Both the position numbers and the translations under genes were made by a program. Under the pieces are notes generated by a model. The model ran no database searches, was not told the origin of the DNA, and worked only from the letters and a program-made list of their open reading frames with translations. DNA of 64,000 bases from Planococcus sp. CP5-4_YE. GTDB lineage: Bacteria; Bacillota; Bacilli; Bacillales_A; Planococcaceae. Where the stretch lies: NCBI RefSeq assembly GCF_019042655.1, contig NZ_JAHPZO010000001.1:372001-436000 (forward strand), given 5' to 3'. Shown here piece after piece: positions 45,405 through 53,173 of the stretch; position 1 is the stretch's first letter, and every line of letters begins with the position of its first letter.

Positions 45405-46118
45405 TTACAACTGGCGGAGTTCTTGCTTGATTTCCGTTTTTGAACGGGTCTTTGCATCCATCAGTTTCAATACGCGTGCCGGTGTACCGCCGACGACTGC
45501 ATTTTCAGGCACATCTTCGATCACGACAGCACCTGCAGCAACAACGGAGCCTTTGCCGATGCGGACGCCTTCCAATACGACTGCGTTCGCGCCGATCATG
45601 ACATCGTCCTCAACGATTACCGGTGTGGCAGATGCAGGCTCGATTACGCCTGCCAGCACAGCACCAGCGCCGATATGGCAGTTCTTCCCGACTGTCGCAC
45701 GGCCGCCCATGATGACCCCCATGTCGATCATCGTGCCATCGCCGATAACCGAACCGATATTGATGACAGCGCCCATCATGATGATGCAATTGCTGCCGAT
45801 TTCTACGTTTTCACGGATAAACGCACCTGGTTCAATGCGGGAATTGACGTTCTTCAGATCAAGCATTGGGATTGCTGAATTTCTGCGGTCGTTTTCCACT
45901 ACAGAATCTTCGATGACTGAGGCGTGCTGTTGTAATGCTTTCTCCACTTCAGCCCATTCGCCGAATACTGTTGCATGATTGCCTTCTCCGAATACTTTCG
46001 AGTCTTCGCCAAAATTGAGCGCAGCTACGCCTTCACCTTTGACATACACTTTTACAGGTGTCGACTTCTTCGCATTCTGTATGTACGAAATAATTTGATT
46101 TGCATCCATTTGTTCCAT
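45405..46118 (-). CDS. dapH: Tetrahydrodipicolinate N-acetyltransferase
   Basis: This 237-residue protein has an N-terminal DapH domain and a left-handed beta-helix built of hexapeptide repeats (about residues 95-205, such as [16 protein letters not shown]). It acetylates tetrahydrodipicolinate with acetyl-CoA. The ATG at 46118 follows AGAGG. A near-palindromic AT-rich dyad lies over its promoter region. Confidence 0.94.
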   Translation of the reverse strand: MEQMDANQIISYIQNAKKSTPVKVYVKGEGVAALNFGEDSKVFGEGNHATVFGEWAEVEKALQQHASVIEDSVVENDRRNSAIPMLDLKNVNSRIEPGAFIRENVEIGSNCIIMMGAVINIGSVIGDGTMIDMGVIMGGRATVGKNCHIGAGAVLAGVIEPASATPVIVEDDVMIGANAVVLEGVRIGKGSVVAAGAVVIEDVPENAVVGGTPARVLKLMDAKTRSKTEIKQELRQL

Positions 46119-46150
46119 TGATCAAAACCTCTTTCTCTCGTGTAATGGTG

Positions 46151-46176
46151 TTATTATATCTGATTCAGTATAATAA
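46151..46176 (-). promoter_or_regulatory. Dyad overlapping the dapH promoter region
   Basis: TTATTATA and TATAATAA are perfect arms around a central CTGATTCAG, itself a dyad. On the minus strand it contains TATACT and TATAAT, either of which could be the -10 box of dapHL. Confidence 0.45.
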
Positions 46177-46184
46177 TACATCCT

Positions 46185-47060
46185 TTAGCTTAACAGAGTG
46201 GCATGTTTTTTGACAATATCGACAAATGCCTCGACCTGCCGAAGCTGGAAAGATGATTCATAGCCGATCAGCCATGTATCTCGGGTCAACTCAAGTTCTT
46301 GTTCGTTATTCGTCAACGGCATCGTATGGACATCCTCTGCGCCTGTCAGGGTAATGGACGGCAAGATTGCATAGCCGATGCCATTGACTGCCATCTGCTT
46401 ACAGGTTTCAATCTGGTCGACCGTAATTTGGCGTTTTGGATTGGAAGCGAAATGCTTTTGCCACCATTGCTGAATTTCTTCATAATAGGTAGAGTCGCTT
46501 TTGAATTGGATGAACGGCCTTTCGGTCTTCATGACTTCTTCCAGCGAGCTGATTTCTTTATCGACCAAGTACAAAGTGTCTTTGAACAAATGAATTTTCG
46601 GGCCTTTCCAGTCGGTCTGGCCTCGAACGATGCCGATATGCGCTTCTCCGTCGTACAAGGCACGGACAATTTCAGAACTCCAGCCTGTAATCAATTGCAC
46701 TTTCGCTTCCGGATACAAAGTGATGAAATCTTTTAGTACTTTCGGGAGCCAGTTCTGGCCGATGATCGACGCACAGGCGATCTTCAAGGTGCCATGCACT
46801 TTTTCACTTAAAGTATGCAGCTGTTCGAAAATCTCTTCTCGGCGTATTACCGCTTCCTTTGCGTACTGAATGACCAATTCACCAGCCGGAGTCGGCGTCA
46901 GCCCTTTTTGTGAGCGCACGAACAATTGCTGACCCCACTCCTTTTCAATCGATTGCAGCCGCTGGGACAAGGCAGGCTGCGACAAGAAAAGCCGCTCTGC
47001 CGCTTTTCGCATATTGCCTTCTTCAGCGAGTACTTTAATGATCATTTCTTCATTTGACAT
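46185..47060 (-). CDS. ccpC: LysR-family regulator CcpC
   Basis: This 291-residue LysR protein has an N-terminal winged HTH (NMRKAAERLFLSQPALSQRLQSIEKEWG) and a C-terminal effector domain. Close likeness to B. subtilis CcpC runs throughout (IIGQNWLPKVLK, RPFIQFKSDSTYYEEIQ, DQIETCKQMA.NGIGYAILPS). CcpC represses citrate synthase and aconitase genes and is relieved by citrate. Its start overlaps the end of an MFS exporter gene by 11 bases, so the two are cotranscribed. In B. subtilis no such exporter is fused to this operon. Confidence 0.92.
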   Translation of the reverse strand: MSNEEMIIKVLAEEGNMRKAAERLFLSQPALSQRLQSIEKEWGQQLFVRSQKGLTPTPAGELVIQYAKEAVIRREEIFEQLHTLSEKVHGTLKIACASIIGQNWLPKVLKDFITLYPEAKVQLITGWSSEIVRALYDGEAHIGIVRGQTDWKGPKIHLFKDTLYLVDKEISSLEEVMKTERPFIQFKSDSTYYEEIQQWWQKHFASNPKRQITVDQIETCKQMAVNGIGYAILPSITLTGAEDVHTMPLTNNEQELELTRDTWLIGYESSFQLRQVEAFVDIVKKHATLLS

Positions 47061-48528
47061 CCGGTTTCACTCCTTTCAATCCGCGCAATCCGAAAATCAG
47101 CAGGAAACTGACCAAAGCGCAGAGAAATGCAATGCTGTAAACATTGCGCAGCCCGAAAGCCAAGGCTTCCTGCAACACCAGCTTATCGGCTTCCGGAAGC
47201 TGCAAGCGGCTATCGATGCTTAAAATTGAGTTGACGGATTCAAGCGATAAATTATTGCCCGAATCATCCAGACGGCTCAATAGCGAGCTATTTAATATGC
47301 TGCCGAGAAGCGCTACGCCGATTGTACTGCCAAGATTGCGCATAAACATATTCGAAGCAGTTGCCGCTCCCCGCTTGTCGTAAGACACTGCGGATTGGAT
47401 CGAGACGATAAAGGCAGTACTGGTCAATCCCATACCGATACCCACGAAAAAACTCGACATCCCTGCCCACAGCGGCCCGAATCCGGGCTGCATCATGATA
47501 AACAACGCCGTTCCGAGCAAAAGGAACGATCCACCCAGAAGCGAAGTACGGAAATAGCCGATACTGATCAAGAGCCTTCCAGATAGGACAGAAGCGATTG
47601 GCCATCCTATTGACATTGTCGTTAACGTGAATCCGGCGATGGCTGCTGGCTGCTCCATGACACCCGTTACATAGGCCGGAAGATAGCTGGAGATGCCGAT
47701 CAAAATAATCCCAGTCGCAAGCGAAACCAAATTCGCATAAAGAATCGCACGGTTTTGCCAAATTTCAAACGGCATCATTGGATCGCTCGACGCGCGCTCT
47801 GCTTTGATAAACCAAAACATGAACAAAGCGCCGATAGTGACGAGCAAATAAGAAGGAGCCGAGAGCCAGCCAAAAGACACTCCCCCTTCGATAAGCAGAT
47901 ACAAAACGCTGCTAAGTGCAATCGTCAAAAACAAGGCACCACGGTAATCGACTTTAGCCCGCTCCATGCGCACCGGTTCTTTCAAATAGATCAGGATGCC
48001 AAGCAACGACAACATCCCGAGGGGCAAGTTAACCCAGAAAACATATTGCCAACCAATTGTCGCCACCAAAACACCGCCGATGGCAGGGCCGGCGATGGCC
48101 GAGATGCCCCACACGCTGGACAAATATCCTTGGATCTTTGCCCGTTCTTCAGGAGAATAAATATCCCCCACAATAGTCGACGCTATCGGCATGATAGCCC
48201 CCGCTCCCGCTCCTTGAATAAAACGGAAAGCGATTAATTGCTCCATCGAATCCGCTAAACCGCAGAGTCCAGAGCCAATTAAAAACAACAGCATGCCAAA
48301 AGCAAAAATCGCTTTCCTGCCGACAAGATCCGCTAATTTCCCGTACAACAGCACCGTCACCGTACTCATCAGCAAATAAGCGGAAAACACCCAACTGTAT
48401 TTCGAAAACCCGCCGAGGTCTGCGGCAATGCTCGGCATTGCGGTCGAGACAATGGTCGCTTCGACCGCAGCAACGAACATCGCCAACATGACTGCAATCA
48501 GGATGAGCGGGCGTTTTGTTTGTTCCAT
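47050..48528 (-). CDS. MFS transporter, DHA2 (EmrB/QacA) type with 14 helices
   Basis: This 492-residue protein has 14 membrane helices, with motif A GKLADLVGRKAIF and the DHA2 motif in AVEATIVSTAMPSIAADLGG (helix 1). It is a proton-coupled exporter of hydrophobic or cationic compounds; the substrate is unknown. The ATG at 48528 follows AAGGA. It is the first gene of a two-gene unit with ccpC. Confidence 0.88.
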   Translation of the reverse strand: MEQTKRPLILIAVMLAMFVAAVEATIVSTAMPSIAADLGGFSKYSWVFSAYLLMSTVTVLLYGKLADLVGRKAIFAFGMLLFLIGSGLCGLADSMEQLIAFRFIQGAGAGAIMPIASTIVGDIYSPEERAKIQGYLSSVWGISAIAGPAIGGVLVATIGWQYVFWVNLPLGMLSLLGILIYLKEPVRMERAKVDYRGALFLTIALSSVLYLLIEGGVSFGWLSAPSYLLVTIGALFMFWFIKAERASSDPMMPFEIWQNRAILYANLVSLATGIILIGISSYLPAYVTGVMEQPAAIAGFTLTTMSIGWPIASVLSGRLLISIGYFRTSLLGGSFLLLGTALFIMMQPGFGPLWAGMSSFFVGIGMGLTSTAFIVSIQSAVSYDKRGAATASNMFMRNLGSTIGVALLGSILNSSLLSRLDDSGNNLSLESVNSILSIDSRLQLPEADKLVLQEALAFGLRNVYSIAFLCALVSFLLIFGLRGLKGVKPDVK

Positions 48529-48552
48529 ATCGATTCCTTCTTTCAACCAGCA

Positions 48553-48584
48553 GAAAAAAAGGCCTCAATAGATGAGACCTTTTT
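48553..48584 (-). terminator. Terminator of the cbpB/darB gene
   Basis: AAGGCCTCA pairs with TGAGACCTT (one mismatch), with a T-run on the minus strand. Confidence 0.75.
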
Positions 48585-48592
48585 CAGGGCAA

Positions 48593-49036
48593 TTATCGTT
48601 TGAACTGGTAAAGTTGTTTTTTCAATTGCTTCAAGACAATGCGTCTTGTCAAAATCCCCATGAACATTCCATCGTCATCCACTACACAAAGGAAATTCTG
48701 GTCGATCACCAGATCCAAAGCTCTTTGGAAGCGGTCATTCAAATGGATCAATGGCAGGTCAGTCTGCATAATCTCTTCGACTCGAATATTGCCTAGTTTC
48801 TCGTATTCTATATGGTCCATTCCAAGAATGGCATCTGTGATGCGCTGGGCATTAATCAAGCCGTGAAACCGGTACTTCGCATCCAAAACCGGGATGGCTG
48901 AATAGCCGGTCTTCGTCAAAACCAATAAAGCATGCTCTGCACTATTGCCGATTTGGACATGTGCTACTTTTTCGGACGAGATGACAAATTCTTCGATCGG
49001 GGTTTCAAGAAAATCTTTGCTCGGTAATGAAATCAT
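48593..49036 (-). CDS. cbpB: CBS-pair protein, DarB/CbpB (YkuL) type
   Basis: This 147-residue protein consists of two CBS repeats: TGYSAIPVLDAKYRFHGLI in the first and FLCVVDDDGMFMGILTRR in the second. It aligns closely with B. subtilis YkuL (DarB), which binds c-di-AMP. In its apo form DarB binds and stimulates the (p)ppGpp enzyme Rel and pyruvate carboxylase. It is monocistronic, with its own terminator. Confidence 0.9.
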   Translation of the reverse strand: MISLPSKDFLETPIEEFVISSEKVAHVQIGNSAEHALLVLTKTGYSAIPVLDAKYRFHGLINAQRITDAILGMDHIEYEKLGNIRVEEIMQTDLPLIHLNDRFQRALDLVIDQNFLCVVDDDGMFMGILTRRIVLKQLKKQLYQFKR

Positions 49037-49136
49037 GTGCTCTACTCCTTTTGCATCGCATGGTCTGATGCCAAAACACTTCGATTACATCATAACATAA
49101 CACGATTCCCGAAACTATTTAATTGGGTGTTTTGGC

Positions 49137-49904
49137 TTAAAAAGGGAATTTATTTAACCACTGGCCACCGTCTAAGGTCACGATTTCCCCATTCATATAA
49201 GCCGCTTTCTCTGACATGATAAACGCTGCCAGCTCTGCCACTTCTTCCGGTTTTCCGAGCCGGCCTAAAGGGACAGATTTCAAGGTCCGCTGCATCGCTT
49301 CTTGAGACTCAAAGAGTTTATCTGCGCCCCCAGTGCGTTCGATCGGGCCAGGAGCAATCCCGTTGACACGAATGCCGTATTGCGTACCCCATTCAACTGC
49401 CAATGTACGAGTCAAAGACATGACCCCCGCTTTAGCGGCGGCGGAATGAGCTACCCCGGCTCCGGCATTCCAGGCATACGTTGCCAGCATATTAAGTATA
49501 TTCCCCTTTGTGCCATTTTCAATCCAATAATTACCGACCGCATGAGAACAGAAAAACGTCCCGTTCAAGACAATGTCAATAACAGAGCGCCATCCATTCG
49601 GCGATAATTTTTCAGCATGGACAATGAAATTACCTGCCGCATTATTGACAAGACCGTCGATCCGTCCGAATTTCTCATGCGCGAAATTGACCATTGCCTT
49701 TGCATGTTCAGGTTCACGCACATCCATCTGGAATGCTTCCGCCTGTCCCCGCAGCCCAGATAACTTCGTCAATGACTCATTCAGTTTTTCCATATCCCGC
49801 CCCGTAATGATGACGTTCGCCCCTTCAGTTGCAAATTTTTCTGCCATATGAAAGCCCATTCCACTGGAGCCTCCGGTCACGATTATTGTTTGTTCACTCA
49901 ACAT
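49137..49904 (-). CDS. fadH: 2,4-dienoyl-CoA reductase FadH (SDR family)
   Basis: This 255-residue short-chain dehydrogenase has the NADP motif TGGSSGMG and NNAAGN at the structural motif. The Tyr-Lys pair of ordinary SDRs is replaced by the SAAAKAG region, as in peroxisomal-type dienoyl-CoA reductases. B. subtilis FadH (YkuF) occupies the same place. It helps degrade unsaturated fatty acids. It is divergent from ykyB. Confidence 0.88.
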   Translation of the reverse strand: MLSEQTIIVTGGSSGMGFHMAEKFATEGANVIITGRDMEKLNESLTKLSGLRGQAEAFQMDVREPEHAKAMVNFAHEKFGRIDGLVNNAAGNFIVHAEKLSPNGWRSVIDIVLNGTFFCSHAVGNYWIENGTKGNILNMLATYAWNAGAGVAHSAAAKAGVMSLTRTLAVEWGTQYGIRVNGIAPGPIERTGGADKLFESQEAMQRTLKSVPLGRLGKPEEVAELAAFIMSEKAAYMNGEIVTLDGGQWLNKFPF

Positions 49905-50032
49905 TTCAACATCCCCTTTTTTTGAATCATTTTCAACAGCCTGGCACTGGATTCGGTTGATGTACAGTGACTGAAAATTTTGATATGATGATCAAAGACT
50001 GATCAATCCATTATTGCGAAAGGAATGAGCCC

Positions 50033-50494
50033 ATGTCCTTGACGAAGAAAGATTCTGAAATCGCCCAAGCTATTTTCACTGTCAACCGCCACGCTAAGAC
50101 TGCTCCTGACAATCAGTTTCTGTATGCATTAAAAAAGCAAGCATTAAATTTGATGATCCAACAAAAACGGGCGCAAAAGCTTGGCCTACACTTCAGTAAA
50201 AACCCCCGGAAAAGCCAACAACAATCCTCTGTCCTCGTGAAATGCGGAAATTACTATTTCCATATGCTCCCCCAAAAGGAAGATTTCCATTCACTTGAGC
50301 ATTTTGGAGACTTGGATGAATCCTATCGCAATCCGCCGAGCCGCATGAACTTGAAGCATGCGAAAGAATTGCTTCAAAATTACACTGGGCTGGAGGCGCC
50401 GGAAAAAAAGCCTGCCATCTCGGCTTTTTCCAAACGCTACGAACCGAAAGAAATGAATCGTTTCTATTCACCGAAAAAGTCCTATTTTGATTGA
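50033..50494 (+). CDS. ykyB: YkyB family protein
   Basis: This 153-residue basic protein matches YkyB (PF14177) over its whole length, with IFTVNRHAKTAPDNQFLYALKK near the start. It has no membrane segment or known motif, and the function is unknown. The ATG at 50033 follows AAAGGA. It is followed by a hairpin with a T-run. Confidence 0.88.
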   Translation: MSLTKKDSEIAQAIFTVNRHAKTAPDNQFLYALKKQALNLMIQQKRAQKLGLHFSKNPRKSQQQSSVLVKCGNYYFHMLPQKEDFHSLEHFGDLDESYRNPPSRMNLKHAKELLQNYTGLEAPEKKPAISAFSKRYEPKEMNRFYSPKKSYFD

Positions 50495-50495
50495 C

Positions 50496-50523
50496 CCGGC
50501 GGCCCTTTACTGCCGGTTTTTTT
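50496..50523 (+). terminator. Terminator after ykyB
   Basis: CCGGC/GCCGG has an 11-nt loop and is followed by seven T residues. Confidence 0.7.
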
Positions 50524-50527
50524 CTGC

Positions 50528-51397
50528 TTATTTTTCCATAAAATCGAAATGGCGGATTAATGCCTGAGTGCCAAGGTCCCCATCCCCTGCACGTTCCAAT
50601 TCCTCATAAATCCCAAGCGATAATTTCAGGCCGGGAAGGTCCAAGCCCCACCGCTCGGATTCCTCCACCGCTATTTTCATATCCTTGATGAAGTGCTTGA
50701 CGTAAAATCCTGGACGGAAATCGCCTTCAATCATTTTCGGCGCTAAATTCGATAAAGACCAAGATCCGGCGGCACCCGCCGAAATAGAGCGCAATACGTT
50801 CTCTGGGTCGAGACCTGCTTTTTTCGCATATATAAGGGATTCACAGACGCCCAACATATTATTCGCGATATTGATCTGGTTGCACATCTTTGTATGCTGG
50901 CCGGAACCCGCCGGTCCTTGCAGAATAATATTGCCCGCAAACAAACGAAATAGCGGAAGCAGTCGATTGAAAATGTCTTCTTCGCCCCCGACCATTACAG
51001 ACAGCACTGCATTTTTGGCTCCGATGTCTCCTCCAGAGACCGGTGCATCCAGTGCATGTAAGCCTTTAGCCTGTGCAGCTTCAGAAATTTCCTGCGCCAG
51101 TTTTGGCTGGGAAGTGGTCAAATCGATGAGCACCGTTCCTTCGGCGGCATTTGCCAGCAAGCCATTTTCCCCGAAATAGATTTCTTTCACATCCGTCGGA
51201 TAACCGACCATCGTAAAGATCACTTCTGCATCTGCCGCCAGTTCCTTCGGGTTGTTTTTCCAGGATGCACCTTGTTCCAGCAAATCCTCAGCTTTCTTTG
51301 CAGTTCTGGTGAAAACAGAAAGTTCATGACCGCCTTCAAGCAGATGACGCCCAATGCTATTGCCCATGACCCCTGTACCGATAAATCCAATTTTCAT
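50528..51397 (-). CDS. Beta-hydroxyacid dehydrogenase (YkwC-like)
   Basis: This 289-residue NAD(P)-dependent enzyme has the Rossmann motif GFIGTGVMG and the substrate signature DAPVSGGDIGA. The catalytic Lys is in GSGQHTKMCNQ. It belongs with 3-hydroxyisobutyrate and tartronate semialdehyde reductases; YkwC of B. subtilis is the likely orthologue. The substrate is not settled by sequence. The ATG at 51397 follows GAGGAGG. Confidence 0.9.
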   Translation of the reverse strand: MKIGFIGTGVMGNSIGRHLLEGGHELSVFTRTAKKAEDLLEQGASWKNNPKELAADAEVIFTMVGYPTDVKEIYFGENGLLANAAEGTVLIDLTTSQPKLAQEISEAAQAKGLHALDAPVSGGDIGAKNAVLSVMVGGEEDIFNRLLPLFRLFAGNIILQGPAGSGQHTKMCNQINIANNMLGVCESLIYAKKAGLDPENVLRSISAGAAGSWSLSNLAPKMIEGDFRPGFYVKHFIKDMKIAVEESERWGLDLPGLKLSLGIYEELERAGDGDLGTQALIRHFDFMEK

Positions 51398-51463
51398 TTG
51401 ATTGCCTCCTCTATAATTCCATAATAGCAAAAATCATCAGTCTATTCACTCTTCTTTTTGGCA

Positions 51464-51523
51464 TAAAAAAAAGGCCGGTCCATTAAGGGCCGGCCACAAA
51501 AGGGGGAAATGAGAATGTTGCTG
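51464..51523 (-). ncRNA. Candidate C-rich small RNA (RsaE/RoxS-like in form)
   Basis: The minus strand has TATACT at 51530-51535, then about 25 nt containing UUUCCCCCUUUU, then a strong terminator (GGCCGG..CC arms at 51473-51481 and 51487-51495, 5-nt loop, eight T). This predicts an RNA of roughly 60 nt that ends about 70 nt before the ykwC-like start codon. Two GGTTTAG repeats 11 bp apart lie upstream of the -10 box. An exposed C-run next to a terminator is the hallmark of Firmicutes small RNAs that pair with ribosome binding sites. No homology search was possible, and it could instead be an attenuator. Confidence 0.5.
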
Positions 51524-51546
51524 TGTTCAAGTATACTATGCCCCCT

Positions 51547-51564
51547 CTAAACCTAGACTAAACC
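51547..51564 (-). promoter_or_regulatory. Direct repeats with 11-bp period upstream of the small RNA candidate
   Basis: GGTTTAG occurs twice on the minus strand (51547-51553 and 51558-51564). The repeats lie about -24 to -41 from the predicted start, in place of a normal -35 box. This spacing is typical of OmpR-family response-regulator sites. Confidence 0.4.
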
Positions 51565-51623
51565 TTTTTTCAAAAAAAATTCATGGCACGCTTGTAACTA
51601 CTCAGTTACAGCAATATGCAAGC

Positions 51624-51812
51624 TTATTTAGACGGTTCTACCGTATATTCATATTGCGTTTTGCCATGATGGAAAGCCGTCCCCCTAAAATGTTTAAAAT
51701 CTTCCCTTTCCGTTAGTATTCTGCGGAACTCAAGAAATTCTTCTTTCGGTATATCCAACGTGTCGATCTCGCCAACTTTCAATCGCTCCAGTTCATTCGC
51801 ATAATCAGTCAT
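51624..51812 (-). CDS. Small acidic protein of unknown function
   Basis: This 62-residue protein (MTDYANELERLKVGEID... to YTVEPSK) is helical in its first half and strand-like in its second (TQYEYTVEP). I do not recognise a family. The ATG at 51812 follows AAAGGAG at good spacing. A hairpin GTAACT/AGTTAC (51594-51609) lies just downstream but its T-run is far away. Confidence 0.65.
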   Translation of the reverse strand: MTDYANELERLKVGEIDTLDIPKEEFLEFRRILTEREDFKHFRGTAFHHGKTQYEYTVEPSK

Positions 51813-51949
51813 GAAATGTTCTCCTTTCCTTTCGTGTTGTTAAAATCCTTCTGTTATAATACTATACGGACGAAACCATAGCCGTCCAGCCACATTGTGC
51901 TTTGTCCCTAACATGGGCAGCCTTTGTTGATTTTAGGAGGATTTTTTCT

Positions 51950-52564
51950 ATGTTTACTCTATTCAAGCGCCATACGCTAATTTGGCTATTGCCGCTTTCG
52001 CTATATTTGTATCATCTGGCATTCGAAAATACAGCCATCTTCTGGTATATGTATACATTTGCCATTTTGGTGCTGATGTCAATCGCAATCGTCAATTATT
52101 CTGTATTCGACGAATTAAAAACCTGGAAATCATTAGTATACGGTTTGTTGTTCGGTAGCCTTATCTATACCGTCCTGGCATTCGGTTACCTAGTCCTTGA
52201 TGTCCTTCCGGTTAATGTAGAAGGCCCGGTTTCTGCCCTTCAAACCTTATTTGCCCCAACCAGCATTTGGCATTACCTATTGTTAATGTTCGTCATCGTT
52301 CCAGGTGAGGAACTTTTCTGGCGCGGCTTCATCCAACAACAATTGAAAAAATACATGAAGCTGCCGTTCGCCATTCTCGGTGCATCACTCTTATTCGGCA
52401 TTGCGCTCGCCTTTAGCGGCTTTTGGCCGGGTATTGTGGCAGGCGTGGTAGCAGGCGCGTTGCTCGGCATCCTTTATGAATGGAAGCGCAGCATACCACT
52501 GTTGATTATTACTCATTTGGTTGTCTTGGTGCTCTTATTTATCGTCATGCCGCTGCCATTTTAG
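51950..52564 (+). CDS. CPBP-family intramembrane metalloprotease (CAAX protease-like)
   Basis: This 204-residue protein has about six membrane segments and the CPBP motifs: PGEELFWRGFI (EExxxR), a middle helix with FGIALAFSG, and a His in IITHLVV. Such proteins are intramembrane proteases or protease-like factors. The ATG at 51950 follows AGGAGG. It is monocistronic with a bidirectional terminator. Confidence 0.85.
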   Translation: MFTLFKRHTLIWLLPLSLYLYHLAFENTAIFWYMYTFAILVLMSIAIVNYSVFDELKTWKSLVYGLLFGSLIYTVLAFGYLVLDVLPVNVEGPVSALQTLFAPTSIWHYLLLMFVIVPGEELFWRGFIQQQLKKYMKLPFAILGASLLFGIALAFSGFWPGIVAGVVAGALLGILYEWKRSIPLLIITHLVVLVLLFIVMPLPF

Positions 52565-52619
52565 AATAAATGGCGGCTTCATCCAAATGTCCCGAACGAT
52601 CGAACATATTGCAGAAATA

Positions 52620-52648
52620 AAAAGATCCTCCATAGCGGAGGATCTTTT
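52620..52648. terminator. Bidirectional terminator between the CPBP gene and mhqR
   Basis: The stem AAAAGATCCTCC/GGAGGATCTTTT has a 5-nt loop and is flanked by A- and T-runs. Confidence 0.88.
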
Positions 52649-53092
52649 TTAATAGGACAAATCTTTGATCGACAAGCCGATTTTCTTCATCAATTCGATA
52701 GCCTGCTCTTTTTCATCCGAAGATAAAGCAGCCGTCAGTTCATGAATTTTTTGTTCGTGCGCCGGGAAGATGTCTGCCATAAAGGCTTCCCCGTCTTCCG
52801 TAATTTCCGCATAGGTGATGCGGCGGTCAGTCGGGCAATTGACACGCGTGATAAACCCGCGCTTCTCCAACTTGTCGATGACATAGGTGATCGATCCGCT
52901 GGCAAGTAAAATTTTACCGCCGATTTTCTGCAACGGCTGCCGCCCTTTATGATAGAGCAGCTCCAACACCGCAAATTCTGTTGGATTAACGCCGTTTTCC
53001 TGGAAAAATTGGTTGGTTTGTTCTGAAATCGCTTTATGTGCACGGGACAAAACGATAAACAGTTTCAATGACTGTTTGATGTCTTCATTCAT
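52649..53092 (-). CDS. mhqR: MarR-family regulator, MhqR (YkvE)-like
   Basis: This 147-residue winged-helix protein has NPTEFAVLELLYHKG, the recognition helix region LLASGSITYVIDKLEKRGF, and the wing with DRR. It resembles B. subtilis MhqR, which represses quinone and diamide resistance genes. None of the usual MhqR targets lies next to it here. The specific assignment rests on sequence likeness. Confidence 0.82.
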   Translation of the reverse strand: MNEDIKQSLKLFIVLSRAHKAISEQTNQFFQENGVNPTEFAVLELLYHKGRQPLQKIGGKILLASGSITYVIDKLEKRGFITRVNCPTDRRITYAEITEDGEAFMADIFPAHEQKIHELTAALSSDEKEQAIELMKKIGLSIKDLSY

Positions 53093-53173
53093 TTTCGTTC
53101 ACTCATTTCCGCTATGATTACTCGATTATTTCAATTATATCCCTTTGACAGCCGAATAGCACGTGCAGTCGAC

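Noticed and set aside
49905-50032. FadR operator upstream of fadH
   Set aside because: TGAATCATTTTCA near 49.92 kb looks similar, but the arms are too short to match the FadR consensus.
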